This document shows positions 1 through 8,257 of a stretch of 19,892 nt of DNA, one piece after another. The notes beneath the pieces are model-generated. The model made no database searches, had not been told where the DNA came from, and worked only from the letters and a program-made list of their open reading frames with translations. This stretch comes from DASWHR01 sp036398095 (GTDB lineage: Bacteria > Actinomycetota > AC-67): NCBI GenBank assembly GCA_036398095.1, contig DASWHR010000014.1:1-19892 (forward strand), in the 5' to 3' direction. Numbering within the stretch: position 1 is the first letter of the stretch; every line of letters begins with the position of its first letter. Both the position numbers and the translations under genes were made by a program.

Positions 1-1
1 G

Positions 2-658
2 GGCGGGTTCGCCGGCGTCCTTTCTCCCGCAGACCTCGGGGCGCTCCGCGACGCCGGCCGGTCGCGACGCTATCCGGCCGGGACCACGATGCTGCTGGAA
101 GGCGACCGCTCCGCGAACGTAATCCTGATCGAGGACGGCCGCGTGAAGATCTCCTCGTTCACCGAAGACGGCCGCGAGATCGTGCTTGCGGTGCGCGTTG
201 CCGGCGACCTGCTCGGCGAGCTGTCGGTGCTCGACGGCGAGCCGTTGTCGGCGACCGCGTCGGCGCTGGAGGACGTGCGCGCGACGGTCGTGCCCGCCGA
301 TGCGTTCAAGCAGTATCTCTCGGCGCACGCGGCGGCTTCGTTCGCGTTACTCGAGATCGTCTCGGGCCGGCTGCGCGACGCCGACCGCAAGCGCATCGAG
401 TTCGGCGCCTACGACTCGGTCGGCCGCGTCGCGCGTCGCCTGCTCGAGCTTGCCGAACGCTTCGGCGAGGCCGGAGCCGACGGCGACGTCAAGATCGCGC
501 TCCCGCTCTCCCAAGAGGAGATCGCCGGCTGGACCGGATCCAGCCGCGAGGCGGTCAGCAAAGCGCTGCGCGCGCTGCGCGAACGAGACGTGATCGACAC
601 CGCCCGAAAGGTGATCACCGTGCTCGACATGGACGCGCTGCGCAAGCGCGCAACCTAG
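2..658 (+). CDS. Crp/Fnr-family transcriptional regulator, 5' end outside window
   Basis: The open frame runs in from the left edge with no stop, and the residues before the first internal ATG (position 89) already fit the family (LSPADLGALRDAG), so the gene starts upstream of the window; 218 residues are visible. Visible residues about 5-115 form the cyclic-nucleotide-type beta roll, followed by a long dimer helix and a winged helix with HTH at about 169-194 (LSQEEIAGWTGSSREAVSKA), including the Ser-Arg-Glu recognition-helix start typical of Crp. In the phosphate-binding cassette, Gly72-Glu73 and Ser83 are kept, but the arginine that contacts the cyclic phosphate in E. coli CRP is Leu82. No Fnr-type cysteine cluster is seen in the visible part. 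It probably acts as a DNA-binding dimer; its ligand is uncertain. It is convergent with the cyclase gene, 22 bases away. Family assignment is firm; effector and targets are unknown. Confidence 0.93.
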   Translation, partial: GGFAGVLSPADLGALRDAGRSRRYPAGTTMLLEGDRSANVILIEDGRVKISSFTEDGREIVLAVRVAGDLLGELSVLDGEPLSATASALEDVRATVVPADAFKQYLSAHAAASFALLEIVSGRLRDADRKRIEFGAYDSVGRVARRLLELAERFGEAGADGDVKIALPLSQEEIAGWTGSSREAVSKALRALRERDVIDTARKVITVLDMDALRKRAT

Positions 659-680
659 GTCTCGACATCATCGACCGACG

Positions 681-3600
681 TCAGGAGCCGGTGGGGTGGC
701 CGATCCGGCGGGCCTCGGCCGCTTCAGCCGGGACTCCCATGGCGTCGTAGACGCGCGCCGCTTCCTCCGCCACCACGCGCGCTTCGGCCACATCGCCGCG
801 TTGCAGCGCGATCAGCGCACGCGTGCGCGTCGCGTCGGCGATCGTGGGCTGGTGCCCGATCGCCCGTGCGTGCGCCAGCGCCCGGTCGCACCAGTGCGCC
901 GCCTCGTCCAGATCGCCGGAGCGGAGCAGCTTCTCGGCCAGATTGCCGTAGCCGATGGCGCGGCCGCTCGCATGGCCGATGCGCTCGAACTCGGCGATGG
1001 CCCGCCGGTCGCATTCGATGGCATCCTCGATTCGATCACGTTCCAGCTCGACCATCCCGAGGTTGATCAGACACGCGCCGAGCTCTTCGACGTCGCCGGT
1101 CCGCTCGGCCAGCGACAGACCCTCCTCCAGCGCGGCGGCGGCTTCATCCAGCCTGCCGAGGCGATGCAGCGCTGCCGCGACAATCCGGATACTGCTGGCC
1201 AGCCCGCGTTCGTCGCCTCGCTCGGCGAAGATCCGGCGAGCCGATTCCCCGTGCGCCAGCGCGACGTCAAGATCGCGCTCGACGGTCTCGGCGCGGGCGA
1301 GCTCGAGCAGCAGGGTGGCGGTGACGTCGTCGCGACGCGCGGCCGCGGCGTCCAGGCCGGCGCGCAGCGACGCGATCGCATCGCGATAGCGGCCGGCGAC
1401 CGACAGCGTCCAGCCGTGCTCCAAGCGAAGCGACGCTTCGTCGGCGGCCCCGGCCTCCAACGCCGCATCGATCATCGCGATGGTCGCGTCGTAGTCGCCG
1501 CGCTTTCGCATCGTTGCGGCGATGCCGCGCCACGCGCGCACGTCCCCGGTCGCGTCGCGAACGTGTTCGTATTCGGCGAGGGCGCGATCGTAGTCTCCAC
1601 GAAGCTCGCATAGGTCGGCGACGGCGAGCGCGATTTCCGGCCGCCCCGGCTCCGGCGCGACTTCCAGCGCGCGCTCGAAATGCGCGAGCGCCGCATCGTT
1701 TGCGTAGAGGCGCCGCGCGCGCTCGCCGGCGCGCACCAGCAGATCGAGCGCGCCCGCTCCCGCGCCGCCCAGGTACCGGTGACGGGCGAGCAGCTCGACC
1801 ACGTCGTCGCCATCTCCGTAAAGACGTTCGGCCGCGTCGGCGATCAGGCGGTGGAGTTCGGTGCGGCGGCGGCGGAGCAGCCGCTCGTAGGCGACGTCGG
1901 CCGCAAGCGCATGGTGGAACGCGATCGAGGGCTCGGCTTCGGCGTCGGCGCGGTCGATCAATCCGGCTTCGACGAGGGACGCAACGGCCGCATCCAGATC
2001 CAGTCCGGGACCGAGCACTTCGCGAAGCAGCCGGATCCGGACGCGGCGGCCGGCGACCGCTGCGATCTGCGCAACCGCGGCTACCTCGGGCGCGAGCCGG
2101 TCCAGTCGCGCTGCAAGCACGCCCTCCACGGTCGGCGGCACCGCGGCGACGTCCCATCCGGCGTCCACGCTCCAGCGGCCGTCGCGGCGCCGAAGCGTCC
2201 CCGCGTCCAGCAGCGACCGGACGATCTCTTCGACGAAGAAGGGGTTGCCCGACGCACGCTCGCCGACGATGCGGGCCAGGCCGGCCGGCGCCGCACCGCC
2301 CAGCATGTGATCGACGACCACGCCGATCTCGGCGTCGCCGAGCGGATCGAGCGCGATCGTCAATTGCCCATCGGCGGGAGCGGCGCGGGCGACGCGGTCG
2401 AGCGTCGCGGCCGCCTCGCGACGGCCGGTCACGAGCAGCGCAACCGGATGCGCGGACGCCAGCGCCGCGATCGCCTCGGTGAGCGCCTCCGAGGACTCGT
2501 CGGCCCAATGAAAATCTTCGATCGTGATCGCCAGCGGCGCGGAGGCGACGAGCGCCCGGATGAGCGCCGCGAACGCCTCGTGGATGCCGCGGCGAACCGC
2601 TTCCGGATCGCGCGACCCGAACTCGCCGGGCAGACCGGCAACGCGCGCGAGGAACGGCTCGGCCGATTCCACGCCGAGCGACGCGCAGGTGCGCTGCAAC
2701 GCTCGGGCGGCCCGCGCCGGCGGATCGCCGGCTTCGATGCCGGCGATGGTTCGGACCAGATCGCGATAGGGGCCGTAGGCAAGCGCCCCGGCGCTTGCGA
2801 ACCGCGCCGACAAGGCGCGCACGCCGCGCGGCCGCACCCGCGACGCGGCGTCCTCGCACAGGCGCGATTTTCCCACGCCGGCTTCTCCGGTGACGCACAC
2901 GACGGCGCCGCGCCCGGCGAGCAGCCGCGAATAGGCGCCGGCGATCAACGCGACCTCGCGTTCCCGGCCGACCAGCGGCGCGCCGGCACGGCGCGCAACG
3001 ATTCGGCGTCGTCCGATCAGGCGCCACGCGCCGATCGGCTCGCGCTTGCCCTTCACCGTCAATTCGCCCACGCGCTCGAATTCGAATCGGTCGCGGGTCA
3101 AGCGGACGGTCGCATCGCCGGCGTAGATATCGCCGCCCGGCGCCGCCGACTCCAAACGTTGCGCCGAGTTCACCGCGTCGCCCATCACGTTGTAGTCCGC
3201 TCGAGTCGCATCGCCGAGAATCGCAGCTACGACCCGGCCGGTGTTGACGCCGATGTGCAGTTCAAGGGCGCGTGCGGACTCGGGGAGCGAGGGACGGAGC
3301 GCGTTCAGCTCGGCGCGCATCTCCAAAGCGGCCAGCAGCGCCCGGTCGGCGTCGTCTTCGCGCACCACCGGCGCCCCGAACATGCACAGCAACGCATCCC
3401 CGGCGAACTTGGCGACGTGCGCGTCGTATCGTTCGGCAACGCTGGTCATGAGCGACACGATCGGGCTGGTTGCCTCCGCATATGACTCGGGATCGAGGCG
3501 CTCGCCGAGCGCGACGTAGCCGGAGATGTCGGCGAACACGGTCGTGACCAGTCGCCATTCGTCGGAGATCTCGCCGCCCGCCGCGAGCCGCTCGGCGACC

Positions 3601-3728
3601 TGCCGCGAGACCATCTTGCGAATCGCGTCCTGCGGCGCGGCGACATCGTCGCCGAGCGATGCACCGCAGTGGCCGCAAAAGCGCATCCCGTCGGGGTTCG
3701 CGCCTCGGCACGCGGCGCAGGCCGGCAC
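681..3728 (-). CDS. Zinc ribbon, class III adenylate/guanylate cyclase, AAA ATPase, TPR protein (1015 aa)
   Basis: This is a multidomain cytoplasmic signalling protein. Cys4, Cys7, Cys18 and Cys21 form an N-terminal zinc ribbon. A class III cyclase domain spans about 58-240: metal aspartates Asp67 (FADISGY) and Asp111 (KFAGDA), Lys107, and the catalytic Asn187 and Arg191 (VNSAQRL) are all present, so it looks active; the second base-specifying position is Asn180 (DYNVMG) rather than the usual Thr or Asp. An AAA/STAND-type ATPase follows, with Walker A GEAGVGKS (281-288) and a Walker B-like ITIEDFHWAD (402-411). About 640-1000 is helical TPR-like sequence. There is no membrane segment. The start is GTG, with AAGGGA five bases upstream, inside the end of trpD; the genes are 2 bases apart, so co-transcription and coupling are likely. 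Such proteins are common in Actinomycetota, but their inputs are mostly unknown. The nucleotide product (cAMP or cGMP) cannot be decided here. Confidence 0.93.
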   Translation of the reverse strand: MPACAACRGANPDGMRFCGHCGASLGDDVAAPQDAIRKMVSRQVAERLAAGGEISDEWRLVTTVFADISGYVALGERLDPESYAEATSPIVSLMTSVAERYDAHVAKFAGDALLCMFGAPVVREDDADRALLAALEMRAELNALRPSLPESARALELHIGVNTGRVVAAILGDATRADYNVMGDAVNSAQRLESAAPGGDIYAGDATVRLTRDRFEFERVGELTVKGKREPIGAWRLIGRRRIVARRAGAPLVGREREVALIAGAYSRLLAGRGAVVCVTGEAGVGKSRLCEDAASRVRPRGVRALSARFASAGALAYGPYRDLVRTIAGIEAGDPPARAARALQRTCASLGVESAEPFLARVAGLPGEFGSRDPEAVRRGIHEAFAALIRALVASAPLAITIEDFHWADESSEALTEAIAALASAHPVALLVTGRREAAATLDRVARAAPADGQLTIALDPLGDAEIGVVVDHMLGGAAPAGLARIVGERASGNPFFVEEIVRSLLDAGTLRRRDGRWSVDAGWDVAAVPPTVEGVLAARLDRLAPEVAAVAQIAAVAGRRVRIRLLREVLGPGLDLDAAVASLVEAGLIDRADAEAEPSIAFHHALAADVAYERLLRRRRTELHRLIADAAERLYGDGDDVVELLARHRYLGGAGAGALDLLVRAGERARRLYANDAALAHFERALEVAPEPGRPEIALAVADLCELRGDYDRALAEYEHVRDATGDVRAWRGIAATMRKRGDYDATIAMIDAALEAGAADEASLRLEHGWTLSVAGRYRDAIASLRAGLDAAAARRDDVTATLLLELARAETVERDLDVALAHGESARRIFAERGDERGLASSIRIVAAALHRLGRLDEAAAALEEGLSLAERTGDVEELGACLINLGMVELERDRIEDAIECDRRAIAEFERIGHASGRAIGYGNLAEKLLRSGDLDEAAHWCDRALAHARAIGHQPTIADATRTRALIALQRGDVAEARVVAEEAARVYDAMGVPAEAAEARRIGHPTGS

Positions 3729-3730
3729 GG

Positions 3731-4762
3731 TTATCCCTTCAGCCGCCGCGACACGTCGCGCATCCGGTCCAGCGCGCCGCGCGCCCGTCCGGCATCGAGC
3801 GCTTCCCGCGCGGCACCGAGCGCATCGCCGAACGTCGCGGCGATCCCGCCGACGGTCAAGGCGGCGGCCGCGTTGAGCACGACCGCGTCGCGGACCGGAC
3901 CCGGTTCGCCGTCCAGGACGGCCAGGCAGATCTTGACGTTGGTTTCGACATCGGCACCGGCAAGGTCGGCTGCGATCGCTCGCGGGATCGAATACTCGGC
4001 GTCCGGATCGAAGCGTCGCTCGCTCACACCGGCCGCATCGACGTCCCAGACGGTCGAGGTCGTCGTCGTGGTCAGCTCGTCGAGGCCGTCGTCACCGCGG
4101 AAGACCATCGCGCGTTCGGTGCCGAGCCGCCGCAGCGCCTCCGCGACCTTCGGCGCCATCGCGGTGTCACTCACGCCGACGGTCTGGCGCGTCGCGCCGG
4201 CCGGATTCGTCAGCGGCCCCAAGAAGTTGAACACGGTCGGCACGCCGAGTTCGCGACGAGGCACGGCCGCGTGGCGCATCGCCGGATGGAAGACCGGCGC
4301 GAAGCAGAATCCGATCCCCGCCTCCTCGATGCACGTCGCAACGTCGAGCGGTCCCACGTCGATCGCCACGCCGAGCCCCTCCAGCAGGTCGGCGCTGCCG
4401 CAGCGGGAAGAGGCCGCGCGGTTTCCGTGCTTGGCGACGCGCCCGCCCGCGCCGGCGACGACCAGCGCGGCCATGGTGGAGATGTTGACCGTGCCGGCGC
4501 GATCGCCGCCGGTCCCGCACGTGTCGATCAGCGGCCCGGCGATTTCGACCTTGAAGGACAGCGCGCGCATCGTGCGAGCCAGTCCGGTGATCTCGCCGAC
4601 TGTCTCGCCTTTGGCGCGCAGCGCCATCAGAAAGCCGGCCGTCTGCGCCGGCGTCGCCGAGCCGTCCATGATCGAGCGCATAGCGGCGGCTGCGGTCGCC
4701 TCATCGAGGTCTTCGCGGCGCAGGAGCCGCGCCAGCACGTCGGGCCATGCAAGCTCGGTCAT
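3731..4762 (-). CDS. trpD: Anthranilate phosphoribosyltransferase
   Basis: This enzyme transfers the phosphoribosyl group of PRPP to anthranilate, the second committed step of tryptophan synthesis, in the cytoplasm. The 343-residue length is normal. Diagnostic motifs are all visible: the GTGGD phosphate loop (83-87), NIST (93-96), KHGNRAASSRCGSADLLE (111-128), NFLGPLTNPA (179-188) and the metal-binding GLDELT (226-231). It lies apart from other trp genes in this window, between a small membrane protein gene upstream (61 bases) and the cyclase gene downstream (2 bases). The ATG has no Shine-Dalgarno sequence, but a TAGGCT -10-like box ends 7 bases before it, which suggests its own leaderless transcript. 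Function is clear from motifs. Whether it is the only trpD of the genome, or a paralogue, cannot be seen. Confidence 0.97.
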   Translation of the reverse strand: MTELAWPDVLARLLRREDLDEATAAAAMRSIMDGSATPAQTAGFLMALRAKGETVGEITGLARTMRALSFKVEIAGPLIDTCGTGGDRAGTVNISTMAALVVAGAGGRVAKHGNRAASSRCGSADLLEGLGVAIDVGPLDVATCIEEAGIGFCFAPVFHPAMRHAAVPRRELGVPTVFNFLGPLTNPAGATRQTVGVSDTAMAPKVAEALRRLGTERAMVFRGDDGLDELTTTTTSTVWDVDAAGVSERRFDPDAEYSIPRAIAADLAGADVETNVKICLAVLDGEPGPVRDAVVLNAAAALTVGGIAATFGDALGAAREALDAGRARGALDRMRDVSRRLKG

Positions 4763-4769
4763 GACGGCA

Positions 4770-4775
4770 AGCCTA
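4770..4775 (-). promoter_or_regulatory. -10 box TAGGCT of trpD, leaderless-type
   Basis: Reading on the minus strand, TAGGCT is followed by 7 bases and then the trpD ATG. This spacing would place transcription start at or next to the start codon, matching the lack of a ribosome binding site. No good -35 is seen at 17-18 bases (GCGACG at best), so the call is tentative. Confidence 0.4.
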
Positions 4776-4823
4776 CACTTGAGGCATGCGAATCGTCGCC
4801 GGATCAGACGAGCGCAACGCGGG

Positions 4824-5213
4824 TCACTGCGAACGTTTCGCGATCCCGAGAGGCCGGGCCGGTTTCACAGCCAGGGCGCCGGCGGTGAGCACGGCGCCGA
4901 GCACGCCCGTAAAAAGCACGTCCCGCCACGCCCCTCCCACCTGGTCGCGGTCCATCAGATGCGCCGCGAAGTGGAGCCACGTTCCGGCGGCGACGCCGGC
5001 CAGCGCGACAAACAGCGCCGAGGAAAACCACGCGGCCAGCAGCAGCACCACGCCGAGCCCGACCAAGAACGCGCCGATATCGTGAATGAAATGCTCGTTG
5101 TAAGGCGGGTACGGCGCCCTTCGAAAGAACGCCTCGGGAGCGAAGAACGCGTAGAGTCCCGTGACGACGTTGATCGTCCCGGCGGCCATCGCCGCGATCC
5201 GTGCGCCCTTCAT
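4824..5213 (-). CDS. Small four-helix integral membrane protein, function unknown
   Basis: The protein has 129 residues when started at the ATG at 5213, which has AAGGAG at ideal spacing (6 bases); a TTG directly before it (5216) is in frame but badly placed. Hydrophobic stretches at about 5-25, 44-62, 63-83 and 97-113 predict four membrane helices. A central PPYNEHFIHDIGAF segment between helices 1 and 2 resembles a motif I associate with uncharacterised actinobacterial membrane proteins, from memory only. The C-terminus is short and basic. It is the first gene of the minus-strand run that continues with trpD, but no functional tie to tryptophan synthesis is evident. No catalytic or binding motif is recognisable, so no role is proposed. 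Its start is divergent from the RpiB-type gene, with about 105 bases shared between them. Confidence 0.82.
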   Translation of the reverse strand: MKGARIAAMAAGTINVVTGLYAFFAPEAFFRRAPYPPYNEHFIHDIGAFLVGLGVVLLLAAWFSSALFVALAGVAAGTWLHFAAHLMDRDQVGGAWRDVLFTGVLGAVLTAGALAVKPARPLGIAKRSQ

Positions 5214-5318
5214 CAAGCTCTCCTTCGAACCGGCGGAACATCGCTGTCCACGCTTTGCGCCAGAGTATCACCGCGGCACGGTCATTCCGCGGCGCGTCCG
5301 GGTATCCTCGAAGGCGAG

Positions 5319-5747
5319 ATGAGGATTGCGATGGGAGCCGACGATCGAAGCGCGCTCACCGACGCGCTGATCGCCGACGTCAAGGCGCGCGGTCACGAGG
5401 TCGTGATTGTGCTCGGCCCGGCCGGCGGCCGCACCGAGCAGTGGGCCGACGTCGGGCGCGGCGTCGCCGAAGCGGTCGCGAAAGGCGACGCCGATCAGGG
5501 CATCGTGCTGTGCCACACCGGGACCGGGGTGTCGATCGCGGCCAACAAGGTGCCGGGCGTTCGCGCCGCATTGTGCACCGACGCTGCGCAGGCGCGCGGC
5601 GCGCGGCGTTGGAACGACGCGAACGTCTTGGCGATGTCGCTGCTCCTCACCGGCGAGCCGCTCGCACGCCAGATCCTCGAGGCGTGGTTCGCCACCGCCG
5701 AGGTGGACGAGTCCGAGCGGCCCAACATCGACAAGCTCGAAGCGTGA
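5319..5747 (+). CDS. RpiB/LacA/LacB-family sugar-phosphate isomerase
   Basis: The 142-residue product has the RpiB/LacAB fold: an N-terminal MRIAMGADD strand-loop, then LCHTGTGVSIAANKVPGVRA (64-83), the family's most conserved stretch, then RRWNDANVLAMS (96-107). Cys65 matches the catalytic cysteine of E. coli RpiB. Known members interconvert aldose and ketose phosphates such as ribose-5-phosphate and ribulose-5-phosphate. The usual SDHAG-type loop is ADDRS here and the C-terminal tail is extended, which I associate with an actinobacterial subgroup whose substrate is not settled, so the symbol rpiB is not applied. The ATG was chosen because the homologous N-terminus begins there; upstream sequence in frame does not look like the family. 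GAAGGCGAG before the ATG is a weak ribosome binding site, and TATCCT at 5303-5308 could be a -10. The stop lies 1 base from the convergent DUF72 stop. Confidence 0.9.
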   Translation: MRIAMGADDRSALTDALIADVKARGHEVVIVLGPAGGRTEQWADVGRGVAEAVAKGDADQGIVLCHTGTGVSIAANKVPGVRAALCTDAAQARGARRWNDANVLAMSLLLTGEPLARQILEAWFATAEVDESERPNIDKLEA

Positions 5748-5748
5748 T

Positions 5749-6642
5749 TCACCGCGCCAGAAGATCGGCCATCTGCTTTGCGTTGCGCACGCCCTTGTCG
5801 GCGTAGCAGTTGTTGAACAGCGCATGAACCTCGCGCGCTTCGCCGGCCAATTCCGCCAGTTTCGGCTTCCATTCCTGAAGCTCGGCCTCCCGGTAGAGAT
5901 AGTCGAAGCGCTCCGCGCTGGTCAGGCCGCGCCGCTTCCAGGTCGCACGGTTCCGGCCGTGGAATCGCACGACGGCCAGCGTCGAGGACGTCGCGGCCGC
6001 GATCGGAGGCAGCGACGAGTCGAATCCCTGCGGCATGTCCACGCAGACGTAGGCGTAGCCGAGCTCTTTCAAATACGAAAGCGTCTTGCCGGCTCCTTCG
6101 GGCGTGCTCATCCACGTGTTGCGGCGGAATTCGACGGCGATGTCGTAGTCGGGCAGCCGCGCGCGCAGCGTCGCCAGGTAGTCCTTGTTCGGAATCGACG
6201 GCGCGAACCATTCGGGAAACTGGAAGAAGACCGCGCCCAGCTTGCCGGCCGAGTGCAGCGGCATCAGCGCGGACCGAAACCGCTCCCAGGCCGCATCGAC
6301 CACCTCGGGCCCGAGGTTCTTCAGATACACCTTCGAACGGGTCGGCGGCAGTCCTTCGCGCAGGTCCTTCGGCAGGCCGCGCACGTTCGCCGGATGGTGG
6401 GTGAACAGCGCGAAGGCCTTCACGTCGAAAACGAAATGCGTCGGCGTGCGCTCGACCCACAACGCGGCCGTCCGCTCGGCCGGCATCGCGTAGTAGGTCG
6501 CATCCACTTCGACGATCGGAAACTGCGAGGCGTAGTGGACGAGGCGCTGCTCGGCCGTCTTCGCCTGTGGCGGATACCAGCCGGACTTGAGCAGCGTCGG
6601 GTCGGTCCACGACGACGTGCCCGTCAGGATTCCGTTTCTCAT
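5749..6642 (-). CDS. DUF72 (YecE-like) domain protein
   Basis: The 297-residue protein matches the DUF72/YecE TIM-barrel-like family: GTSSWTD near the start (8-14), EVDATYYAMP (45-54), TPTHFVFDVKAFALFTH (67-82) and a late RFHGRN segment. Family length is normally about 240-300 residues. The biochemical activity of the family is not established, so none is claimed. There is no signal peptide and no membrane helix, so it should be cytoplasmic. It is the last gene of a minus-strand operon, 10 bases behind the GMC oxidoreductase stop, without a clear ribosome binding site of its own. DUF72 genes occur in many contexts, and this placement may or may not mean a shared pathway. Confidence 0.93.
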   Translation of the reverse strand: MRNGILTGTSSWTDPTLLKSGWYPPQAKTAEQRLVHYASQFPIVEVDATYYAMPAERTAALWVERTPTHFVFDVKAFALFTHHPANVRGLPKDLREGLPPTRSKVYLKNLGPEVVDAAWERFRSALMPLHSAGKLGAVFFQFPEWFAPSIPNKDYLATLRARLPDYDIAVEFRRNTWMSTPEGAGKTLSYLKELGYAYVCVDMPQGFDSSLPPIAAATSSTLAVVRFHGRNRATWKRRGLTSAERFDYLYREAELQEWKPKLAELAGEAREVHALFNNCYADKGVRNAKQMADLLAR

Positions 6643-6652
6643 GGCGGATATC

Positions 6653-8257
6653 TCATGGCCGCCCGGCCCGTTTTTGCAGCGTCCCGAAGTAACGATCGGC
6701 GATCTTGCCGGCCGTCCGCGTCGCGACCGCTTGGATGGTCAGCGTCGGATTCGCTCCGCCGAGGCCGTTGGGCAGCACGCTCGCGTCGGCGATGAACAGT
6801 CCGTCGGCTGCATGCGCCTCGCACGCATCGTCCACAACCCCGTCGGCCGGCGCGGCGGCCATTCGCATCGTGCCCATCTGATGGACCAGCGACGGCGGCG
6901 CGTCGGCGCGGTGGATGGATTCGGGAATTGCGCCGGCGGCGATCAATATCTCGGCTGCACGCCGCGCAAGGCGATCGCGGCGCGCGGCGGTCTCGGGCGT
7001 GGCGCGATAGCGAATCGCCGGCGCCGGATTGTGCTCGTCACGCACATCTGGTGAAAGCGTCACCGCCGAGTCCGGCGAGGCGTCGTCGTCCACGCTGCAC
7101 ACGATCATCAAGGTATGCCGGTAGGCCTCCATGCGCCGCTTCAGATCCGAGCCGAGCACCTTGCCTCGCGTCGCCCACGGGCCGGTGGACGGGCGCGGCC
7201 ATCCGCCGCCGTAGGCAAGCAACGCCATCATCAGCGGCCCCGCGCCCTGCGACTCAAGAAATCCGTCGCCGGGAAAGTCGGCGCGGGCCATCGACGTCTG
7301 CCCCAGATCGGGACCGACCTCGCGCGGGAAGATCCCCACGACGTAGTCGAACCAATGCGTGGTGAGCCCGCGGCCGACGTGTTCGCTGCCGGGCAGGCCG
7401 CTCGCCAGCCACAGTCGCGGCGTCTCGACGGCGCCGCCGGCCAACACGACCACTTCGGCGTCTTGTTCGAAGACTTTTCCGTTCGCGTCGCGGTAGCGGA
7501 CACCGCGGACGCGGACGCGCCCGGCGCGCTCTTCGACCAGAACGCGCGTGGCGAAGCATCCCGTGCGGATCTCGCAGTTGCCGGTCGCAAGCGCCGCGGG
7601 CGCGTAGGACGCGTTCGTTCCCCGCTTGGCGGTCCGGTCGGCGCGCGCCCCGTCCGGGTTCCGGCATCCGACCAGGCAGCCGCCGCACTGCGTGCATCCG
7701 TCGCGAGCCGAATGCTTCGAGGCGACCGGCAAGATCGCGTTCGGCTGGATGCGCCAGCCGGCGCCGAACACGTCGGGTCCGGGGACGTGCGAAAGCCCGG
7801 CCCGTTCGCATCCCTCGATGAATGCCGCGTCTTTCGGCGCGATCACGTCGGGGACGACGACCGGCAACGTCGCCTCGACCTTTTCATAGAACGGGATCAG
7901 TTCGCCGTAGTCGATCGGCCAGTTCATCTGCACGGCTGCGGGATAGGCGCGCGGCGAGTTGCCGCCATAGTGCAGCGTATTCCCGCCGACGCCCGCGGTC
8001 TGGATCGCAAAGCCCAGCCCGTCGCGCACCCGCGGCCACGGGGGACGCGTCCGGTCGATCGGACCCCAGCGGAACACCGAGTCGATCTGACCCATCATCT
8101 CCCACTCGAGCCCGGCGAAATCGCGGGCCGGTTCCAGCCACGCGCCGGCCTCGAGCGCCACGACGCCCAGCCCTTGCTCGGCCAGTTCCTTGGCGACGAC
8201 CGCTCCCCCGCCGCCCATGCCGACGACGAGCACGTCGGGAATGTTGTATCCGGGCAT
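6653..8257 (-). CDS. GMC-family FAD-dependent oxidoreductase with Fe-S type cysteine motif (dehydrogenase catalytic subunit)
   Basis: The 534-residue flavoprotein has an N-terminal dinucleotide-binding motif DVLVVGMGGGGAVVAKEL (8-25), the ETP segment (278-280), HQMGTMRM (459-466, presumed active-site His459) and the C-terminal FAD-site stretch IADASVLPNGLGGANPTLT (489-507). Cys188, Cys191, Cys194 and Cys198 (CTQCGGCLVGC) could bind an iron-sulfur cluster, as described for the catalytic subunit of bacterial FAD glucose dehydrogenases. It should oxidise an alcohol or sugar substrate; which one cannot be read from sequence. No Tat or Sec signal precedes the flavin motif. The ATG overlaps the stop of the subunit 3-like gene (ATGA), fixing this start and implying a paired complex. 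In-frame sequence further upstream is an overlap with that gene and was excluded. No cytochrome c subunit gene follows, so the electron acceptor is open. Confidence 0.93.
   Translation of the reverse strand: MPGYNIPDVLVVGMGGGGAVVAKELAEQGLGVVALEAGAWLEPARDFAGLEWEMMGQIDSVFRWGPIDRTRPPWPRVRDGLGFAIQTAGVGGNTLHYGGNSPRAYPAAVQMNWPIDYGELIPFYEKVEATLPVVVPDVIAPKDAAFIEGCERAGLSHVPGPDVFGAGWRIQPNAILPVASKHSARDGCTQCGGCLVGCRNPDGARADRTAKRGTNASYAPAALATGNCEIRTGCFATRVLVEERAGRVRVRGVRYRDANGKVFEQDAEVVVLAGGAVETPRLWLASGLPGSEHVGRGLTTHWFDYVVGIFPREVGPDLGQTSMARADFPGDGFLESQGAGPLMMALLAYGGGWPRPSTGPWATRGKVLGSDLKRRMEAYRHTLMIVCSVDDDASPDSAVTLSPDVRDEHNPAPAIRYRATPETAARRDRLARRAAEILIAAGAIPESIHRADAPPSLVHQMGTMRMAAAPADGVVDDACEAHAADGLFIADASVLPNGLGGANPTLTIQAVATRTAGKIADRYFGTLQKRAGRP

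Noticed and set aside
1680..3485. Long open frame (601 codons) on the plus strand opposite the cyclase gene
   Set aside because: It is antisense to a well-supported domain protein, has Arg/Gly/Asp-rich low-information sequence and no ribosome binding site; such frames are expected in GC-rich DNA.
3669..5318. Plus-strand in-frame extension upstream of the RpiB-type gene
   Set aside because: It runs antiparallel through trpD and the membrane protein gene with Ser/Arg/Ala-rich sequence; the family N-terminus begins at 5319.
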